DNA of 9,933 nt, from positions 1-9,933 of the forward strand of contig JAEZGT010000276.1 of the NCBI GenBank assembly GCA_023416875.1, given 5' to 3'. Positions 6,159 through 9,933 of this stretch are shown here, piece after piece (the first letter of the stretch is position 1; each line of letters starts with the position of its first letter). The translations under genes were made by a program, and so were the position numbers. This DNA comes from Pseudomonadota bacterium (GTDB taxonomy: Bacteria > Pseudomonadota > Gammaproteobacteria > Pseudomonadales > Cellvibrionaceae). The notes below the pieces were generated by a model. That model saw only the letters and a list, made by a program, of their open reading frames with translations. It was not told the DNA's origin and did no database searches.

Positions 6159-7867
6159 GTCATATGTTCGAAGCGGCTGGCGTAATCTGTCCATTTAACT
6201 CCCGGAAATTCCGGGCGACCGAAGTAGTATCCTTGCAACAAATCACATCCCACATCTTTCGCCAAACGTAATTGCACGTCCGTCTCAACACCTTCGGCGA
6301 TAATTTCGAGTTCCAAGCTATGGCCCAGTGCGGTGATCGCCTCGATCACTTTGCGATTGCGATCCTTGTTTACATCCGCCAAAAAGAAATTCCGATCAAT
6401 TTTTAACGTGTCCAAAGGAAAGCGCGTGAGATAGGCCATGGAGCTGTAGCCAGTGCCAAAATCGTCGATGGCGATGCGCAGCCCTGCGTCATGCAAACCC
6501 TGCAATACGCGCACACTTTTATCGGGGAAGCGCATAAGAGTGGATTCGGTGATTTCCAGCTCCACTTTTTGAGGATTTATGGAGTGACGCTGCAAAGCGT
6601 TGAATACACAATCGGAAATCGCTGAGTGATAACAATAATTTGCCGGAATATTCAGACACAGATCCGGGTTGATTGACTCGCTCTGCCAGCGTTTTAATTG
6701 CGAGAACGCGGTGTTGAATAACCATTCGTGGAAGGGCTCCGTCAAATTGAGGCGGTCAATCATTTCCATCAATTCCAGCGCGTTAACCGCATAATCACTG
6801 CGCGGCCAGCGGCTCAACACTTCCAAACGTTTCAGCTCAAAGGAATCTGCAGTCACAATCGGCTGATAAACCAGAGACAATTCGCCGCGGGCAATAGCGC
6901 GGGGCAGCTCGGTTTCCAGAATATGTTGCCGATTCCACTGGTGGCGATGCTGTTCCGAAAAGGCCACAAACTGACGCTCGCCACCCTGCTTGGCCCGGCG
7001 CAACGCCTGGTCCGCCTGTTTAATTAATTCTTCCGCATTTTTGGCGGTGTCGGGATAGGTGGAAATACCGATGGACGCGCCGATCTGCACCACATTGCCG
7101 CTCAATTCAAACGGCGCCTCCAAGGCTTTTAATAATTTGTCGGCGACTTTGCGACCGGTATTTTTATCGACGTTTTCCAACAGCACCAAAAACTCGTCGC
7201 TGCCAATACGCGCCGGACTGTCGGTGTTGCGACAGTGATTGCGAATGCGCTCCGCCACCGCTTGCAATAGCTCATCGCCAACGGTGTGGCCGTAGGTTTC
7301 GTTAACCGGTTTGAATTGGTTCAGATCAAGATACACCAGCGCGCAGCGCTGTTTGTACCGGTCGCAACGCTTGAGTGCCTGCTCCAGGCGATTCATCAGC
7401 AGATTGCGATTCAATAATCCGGTGAGATTGTCGTAATGGGCGAGATGTTTAACCTGTTTATGCAAATCGCGGGCGCGCACCGCATTCCAGATCGCGCCGT
7501 ATAAGCGCGCAGGGGTAATGTTCTGGCGGATCAGGCAGTCCTGGGCGCCGTGATGCAGCATCTCCACCGCCATGTCCTCGCATTCCGCATCGGCCACCAC
7601 CACCACGGCGAGCATATCCGCCGGGTAGTCCTGACGAATCAATTGCAACAGCTCAAGACCTTCTTTACGGGTGACGCCGGAGCCAATCAAGCAGCAGATG
7701 GGCTCGTCTTCGCGAATGCGTAAGAGCGCATCGGCAACACTTTCCGCCTCAACCACCAACGGGAATTCATCGCGGTACTTGCCCAGCTGTTCGACCAAGG
7801 CACGTCGCTCGCTCTTCACGTCATCAATAATCAGGATTGGCTTGGAAAAGGGGTTTTGACTCACCAC
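6146..7867 (-). CDS. Pseudo-receiver / GGDEF / EAL protein, probable c-di-GMP phosphodiesterase
   Basis: Protein of 573 residues from the GTG at 7867; numbers below use that start. Residues 8-130 are a receiver-like domain (ILIIDD at the start) in which the phosphoacceptor Asp is Gly62, the Thr/Ser switch is Ala92 and the conserved Lys is Arg114, so it is unlikely to be phosphorylated. Residues 140-305 are a GGDEF domain with the signature changed to GSDEF (222-226) and an intact inhibitory RNTD I-site (213-216). Residues 315-565 are an EAL domain with EVLSRW (349-354), Asn406, Glu438/Glu441, Asp468-Asp469, Lys489, Asp491, Glu525 and Gln545, the full set expected for c-di-GMP hydrolysis. I infer a phosphodiesterase regulated by its other domains. 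Start: GGAG lies ten bases before 7867. An in-frame GTG at 7957 would add 30 non-domain residues without a ribosome binding site. It lies beside a type IV pilus operon. Confidence 0.88.
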   Translation of the reverse strand: MVSQNPFSKPILIIDDVKSERRALVEQLGKYRDEFPLVVEAESVADALLRIREDEPICCLIGSGVTRKEGLELLQLIRQDYPADMLAVVVVADAECEDMAVEMLHHGAQDCLIRQNITPARLYGAIWNAVRARDLHKQVKHLAHYDNLTGLLNRNLLMNRLEQALKRCDRYKQRCALVYLDLNQFKPVNETYGHTVGDELLQAVAERIRNHCRNTDSPARIGSDEFLVLLENVDKNTGRKVADKLLKALEAPFELSGNVVQIGASIGISTYPDTAKNAEELIKQADQALRRAKQGGERQFVAFSEQHRHQWNRQHILETELPRAIARGELSLVYQPIVTADSFELKRLEVLSRWPRSDYAVNALELMEMIDRLNLTEPFHEWLFNTAFSQLKRWQSESINPDLCLNIPANYCYHSAISDCVFNALQRHSINPQKVELEITESTLMRFPDKSVRVLQGLHDAGLRIAIDDFGTGYSSMAYLTRFPLDTLKIDRNFFLADVNKDRNRKVIEAITALGHSLELEIIAEGVETDVQLRLAKDVGCDLLQGYYFGRPEFPGVKWTDYASRFEHMTVPR

Positions 7868-7963
7868 AAGCTTACAGCTCCACAGCTTTAGGAATGATCT
7901 GCCGTAAGTGCCCGGAGCAGCGTGGGCAAAACAGCGCAGGTGATGCGGGGCAAACACTGATCA

Positions 7964-7991
7964 AGCATAGTCCAGCATGCACAGGGCGCAA
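7964..7991 (-). promoter_or_regulatory. Possible promoter of the GGDEF/EAL gene
   Basis: On the minus strand TTGCGC (7991-7986), 16 bases and TATGCT (7969-7964) make a moderate sigma-70 match. Transcription would start near 7957, leaving about 90 bases before the GTG at 7867, which would also exclude the GTG at 7957 as the start codon. Confidence 0.3.
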
Positions 7992-8313
7992 CTGGCGCCA
8001 TTTTAAGTAGCAAAGGAAAGACGATACCGCTGTGCCATCCGGTAACCAGTCGAGGGGCCAATACGAGTTGCTCATCCTTCCTTTATTACCACTCATCCCG
8101 GCTTATTCGAGTTGCAAAATATCTCTAAAAAATCCTTTTTTCTGGTTATTCTCCACTTATCTCTTTAGCCATCCGCTCGTCTGGCAATATTCGGACTCAC
8201 TCTTAGATTATTTATTTATCAAATTTTGAAATTCATAACTGATCCGAGCGACCTTATAACTCAATTTAGCAATTTTCTTTCTTTCCCTACCTTTGAGTTT
8301 TAATTCAACAAAT

Positions 8314-8365
8314 AAAAAAGGCTGCCCAAAGACCCGCCACGCTAGATTTGGCGAGGCTCACAGCC
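8314..8365 (-). terminator. Terminator-like or structured RNA element, minus strand
   Basis: Outer arms GGCTG/CAGCC (8320-8324 and 8361-8365) enclose an inner perfect hairpin CGCCA/TGGCG (8335-8339 and 8349-8353). On the minus strand the outer stem is followed at once by TTTTTT (8319-8314), as in an intrinsic terminator. No minus-strand gene ends here, so it may end a small or antisense RNA coming from the pilin leader, or be a folded leader element on the plus strand. An alternative CCAAA/TTTGG pairing (8326-8330 with 8347-8351) would break the inner hairpin. Confidence 0.4.
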
Positions 8366-8390
8366 GAGTTGATAATCAAATTCGAGAAAT

Positions 8391-8420
8391 TTCAGAAAAT
8401 CCATAACCAAAACCTATAAA
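8391..8420 (+). promoter_or_regulatory. Possible promoter of the minor-pilin operon
   Basis: TTCAGA (8391-8396), 18 bases and TATAAA (8415-8420) follow an A/T-rich stretch. The start would be near 8427, giving a leader of about 86 bases that opens with a 7-bp hairpin. The match is moderate and no sigma-54 site was found. Confidence 0.35.
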
Positions 8421-8429
8421 AGAGGCTCT

Positions 8430-8464
8430 GTTGCTTGCCACCAAAGCAACGTCAATACTTTTTT
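8430..8464 (+). promoter_or_regulatory. Leader hairpin with downstream T-run (possible attenuator)
   Basis: GTTGCTT (8430-8436) and AAGCAAC (8444-8450) form a perfect 7-bp stem with a seven-base loop. A run of six T (8459-8464) follows after eight bases. The gap is too long for a classical intrinsic terminator, so attenuation is only a possibility. Confidence 0.35.
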
Positions 8465-8465
8465 C

Positions 8466-8516
8466 ATGAAAAAACATGCGCCAAATCGGCTGCGTGACAT
8501 CTCAATGGGTACATGA
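8466..8516 (+). CDS. Possible 16-residue leader peptide overlapping the pilE-like start
   Basis: The frame MKKHAPNRLRDISMGT runs from an ATG at 8466 to a TGA at 8514-8516. The stop overlaps the ATG at 8513 of the pilin gene as ATGA, the same arrangement used by the next gene pair in this operon. The pilin start lacks a clear ribosome binding site, so coupling to this frame would explain its translation. Against it: the leader ATG itself also lacks a Shine-Dalgarno and lies within a palindrome. A chance ORF of this size is quite possible. Confidence 0.25.
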   Translation: MKKHAPNRLRDISMGT

Positions 8517-8953
8517 TTTTTATGCGGGCACAAAAAGGCTTCACCTTAATTGAAATGATGATAGTGGTGGCACTGATCGCCATATTGGCGGGCATCGCTC
8601 TGCCCGCGTACAACAACTACGTCAATCGCGGCAAAATCAGAACGGCACAGGCAGATTTGGTGGCATTGAGTCTGAATTTCGCCAACGAATATCAACGCAA
8701 ACTGCAATATCCCGAGAACACTGTTGATCTCAGCACTACAGTTAAATTGCAGGAGCGCTATAAAAGTTGGGCCCCGGCCTCCAAGGATTTCGATTTCAAA
8801 GTGGACTCTACAGTGGCCTCCAAATCGGACTACAAAGTCATAGCCACCGGCAAAGGCACCTCGGGTGTCGGCGGTTGTGTTATTTCCCTGAATAAAGCCA
8901 ACGACCGAAAAATCCAAAGCTGTTCATACAGCGCCACTGGTGACTGGTTATGA
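8513..8953 (+). CDS. pilE: PilE-like type IV pilin / minor pilin
   Basis: Protein of 146 residues with a class III prepilin signal: a nine-residue leader ending in Gly9, cleavage before Phe10, Glu14 at mature position +5 and a hydrophobic helix to about residue 36 (FTLIEMMIVVALIAILAGIA). The C-terminal part carries a Cys122-Cys137 pair bounding the expected disulfide loop. PilD would cleave and N-methylate it before assembly into the type IV pilus. Length and tail fit the PilE minor-pilin type rather than a major pilin. The start could also be the ATG at 8522, giving a six-residue leader. Neither has a good ribosome binding site. It heads a minor-pilin operon and overlaps the next gene by four bases (ATGA), so the two are probably translationally coupled. 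Confidence 0.85.
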   Translation: MIFMRAQKGFTLIEMMIVVALIAILAGIALPAYNNYVNRGKIRTAQADLVALSLNFANEYQRKLQYPENTVDLSTTVKLQERYKSWAPASKDFDFKVDSTVASKSDYKVIATGKGTSGVGGCVISLNKANDRKIQSCSYSATGDWL

Positions 8954-9435
8954 AAAATCGCGGTTTTACGTTAATCGAAGTGCTGATTGTTATCGCCATT
9001 TTCGCGCTGATTATTCTGGTCGCTGCGCCGCTAACGGGATTTTGGGTCCGCGCCGCCAACCTTTTGGAAGCGGAAGCGCAGATGACGCAGGCAGTAGGTC
9101 GCGCCAAAGCAGCGGCACTGCGCAACTATATGGCCGCCAAAGGTGACGATCCGGTTACCGTCATTTGCCTGTCCGATACCAATTTGCTCACCGTGCGCGA
9201 AGGCACCGCCGGCGTGCCACCCAGCTGTGGCACCACACCCGCCGGCACCCAGCTCTGGCGTGCGCAGCTCAGCACCAACGTTACCGTGCAGGCCAACAGC
9301 GCCGATTTCTCCTGTGTGTGCTTTACCAATAAAGCGCTGCTCACCAATGGCGGGGCAACTTGCAGCGCCTGTTCAACATCGACGCAGTTTTCTCTCTCCG
9401 CCGGTGGCGAACCCACCACGTTGGTACTTTATTGA
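8950..9435 (+). CDS. FimT/FimU-like (GspH-type) type IV pilus pseudopilin
   Basis: Protein of 161 residues. Its class III prepilin signal is very short: MKNRG, cleavage before Phe6, Glu10 at +5, then a hydrophobic helix to about residue 28. Residues 40-60 (AEAQMTQAVGRAKAAALRN) match the second helix of GspH/FimT proteins (pattern of AR or GRAKAAALR). The globular part is beta-rich. FimT/FimU is a minor pseudopilin that primes pilus assembly, and in some bacteria FimT binds DNA for uptake. Six cysteines at 73, 93, 122, 124, 138 and 141 are unusual for the family. The start overlaps the upstream pilin stop, and the next gene starts ten bases after its stop. Assignment to FimT versus FimU is open. 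Confidence 0.82.
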   Translation: MKNRGFTLIEVLIVIAIFALIILVAAPLTGFWVRAANLLEAEAQMTQAVGRAKAAALRNYMAAKGDDPVTVICLSDTNLLTVREGTAGVPPSCGTTPAGTQLWRAQLSTNVTVQANSADFSCVCFTNKALLTNGGATCSACSTSTQFSLSAGGEPTTLVLY

Positions 9436-9444
9436 TTCGGCTTT

Positions 9445-9903
9445 ATGCGAGTTACTTTTATGAATCAGTTTGTCGTTTTCAAAAGACCCGATCGCCAACA
9501 GCGCGGGGACTTTCTTATTGAATCTCTGATCGGCATGGTATTGATGGCCATTATCGGCATGGGCGTAGTGTTTGTGACCTCGAAAATGTCCGTAGCGCAA
9601 AAAGATATGCGGGTCCAGGAAATCGCCGTCAACCAGATGCGCGCACTGCTGCTGAACAATGGCACGGGCGGTATCAATATCTGCAGCGTAGCCCCATCCG
9701 TAAAAATACCCGGCATTGATGACGGCGATGTCAAAACCGAAGTGATCGGGTGTGGCGCAACCGTCAGCGCTACCATCACCACAGCCACCGGTGATGTGAC
9801 CATCGCCAATGTACCAAAACCCTTGTTTATTTCCGTGTCGCTGAAAAATGAGGATGGATCATTTGGTCGCGATGAAATTATTGTGGGCGCCAGCGGAAGT
9901 TAA
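9445..9903 (+). CDS. pilV: PilV-like type IV pilus minor pilin
   Basis: Protein of 152 residues from the ATG at 9445; another in-frame ATG at 9460 would remove five residues. A basic leader of 21 residues ends in QQRG, then the cleavage point before Asp22, Glu26 at +5 and a hydrophobic helix to about residue 44 (FLIESLIGMVLMAIIGMGVV). Position +1 is Asp instead of the usual Phe. The rest is a beta-rich domain with Cys80 and Cys103. The position after the FimT-like gene and the IESLI motif fit PilV, one of the minor pilins that form the tip complex with PilW, PilX and PilY1. The call rests mainly on the operon order and the N-terminus. It is followed three bases later by another gene. Confidence 0.72.
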   Translation: MRVTFMNQFVVFKRPDRQQRGDFLIESLIGMVLMAIIGMGVVFVTSKMSVAQKDMRVQEIAVNQMRALLLNNGTGGINICSVAPSVKIPGIDDGDVKTEVIGCGATVSATITTATGDVTIANVPKPLFISVSLKNEDGSFGRDEIIVGASGS

Positions 9904-9906
9904 CCC

Positions 9907-9933
9907 ATGAAAGTTATCGCACCTGCGCAATTA
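9907..9933 (+). CDS. Start of the next operon gene, possibly pilW (cut by window)
   Basis: An ATG three bases after the pilV-like stop opens a frame MKVIAPAQL that stays open to the edge. GGAAG at 9895-9899 could be its ribosome binding site. The product cannot be recognised from nine codons. PilW is the family usually found after PilV in this order. Confidence 0.4.

Larger units (their letters stand above)
7868..8512. other. Gene-poor region upstream of the pilin operon
   Basis: No convincing gene lies here. From about 8100 it is notably AT-rich. It holds a possible leftward promoter (7964-7991), a leftward terminator-like hairpin (8314-8365), an 11-base palindrome TTGATAATCAA (8369-8379), a possible rightward promoter (8391-8420), a 7-bp hairpin (8430-8450), a 16-base palindrome TTTTTTCATGAAAAAA (8459-8474) and a 16-codon reading frame that overlaps the pilE start. 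The density of dyads suggests that transcription or translation of the pilin operon is controlled here. Confidence 0.5.

Noticed and set aside
6137..6273. GTG-started plus-strand frame after an AGAGG motif
   Set aside because: It runs antisense into the end of the EAL gene, is short and has no recognisable product.
7868..7957. Upstream GTG (7957) as the start of the GGDEF/EAL gene
   Set aside because: The extra 30 residues show no domain, there is no ribosome binding site, and a possible transcription start falls at about the same place.
7872..8229. Short open frames on both strands upstream of the pilin operon (74 and 65 codons)
   Set aside because: There is no ribosome binding site, no domain, an irregular composition, and they overlap each other and likely regulatory sequence.
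8314..8380. GEMM (c-di-GMP) riboswitch before the pilin operon
   Set aside because: Such riboswitches often precede pilin genes and a c-di-GMP gene is next door, but the conserved GGGCAAACC and ACGCAAAGCC segments are missing.
8400..8460. Sigma-54 promoter for the pilin operon
   Set aside because: No TGGCAC-N5-TTGC pattern with correct spacing was found on either strand in the region.

Overview
The window looks like a chromosomal segment of a polysaccharide-degrading gammaproteobacterium, most likely Cellvibrio or a close relative. This is an inference from a secreted protein with a family 2 cellulose-binding module and a ricin-type lectin repeat, a YhaJ/DoxX/pirin module of gammaproteobacterial type, a c-di-GMP signalling protein and a type IV pilus minor-pilin operon. 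No rRNA, tRNA, insertion sequence, phage gene or CRISPR array is visible.

Layout. (1) Positions 1-1929, minus strand: the 5' 643 codons of a large secreted modular protein, running off the left edge: signal peptide, CBM2, a beta-rich region with a PEGA-like repeat, an HExxH metallopeptidase-like domain, and the start of a ricin-B lectin domain. (2) 1930-2299: a gene-free regulatory stretch leading to a plus-strand LysR-type regulator (2300-3211). (3) 3215-4129, minus: a second LysR-type regulator resembling YhaJ, meeting the first tail to tail. It is divergent from a two-gene operon encoding a DoxX-family membrane protein (4266-4730) and a pirin/quercetinase-like bicupin (4739-5431). A clear dyad in the divergent promoter region is the likely operator. 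(4) 5509-5540: an intrinsic terminator closes the pirin operon, and a consensus TATAAT lies in its loop just before an FHA-domain protein with a C-terminal membrane anchor (5570-6103). (5) 6146-7867, minus: a pseudo-receiver/GGDEF/EAL protein, probably a c-di-GMP phosphodiesterase. (6) 7868-8512: a gene-poor stretch with several RNA-like hairpins and a possible tiny leader ORF. (7) 8513 to the right edge, plus: a pilE-like pilin, a fimT/fimU-like pseudopilin, a pilV-like pseudopilin and the first codons of another gene, tightly packed as one operon.

The regulator, DoxX and pirin genes form one plausible stress-response unit. The FHA and c-di-GMP genes are convergent signalling genes, and the c-di-GMP protein lies next to a type IV pilus operon, a classical output of that messenger, although a direct link is only inferred. 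The least conventional items are the CBM2/PEGA/HExxH/ricin architecture, a GarA-like Thr motif in the FHA protein, the TATAAT-in-terminator arrangement, the cysteine-rich FimT-like pseudopilin, and the structured leader of the pilin operon.
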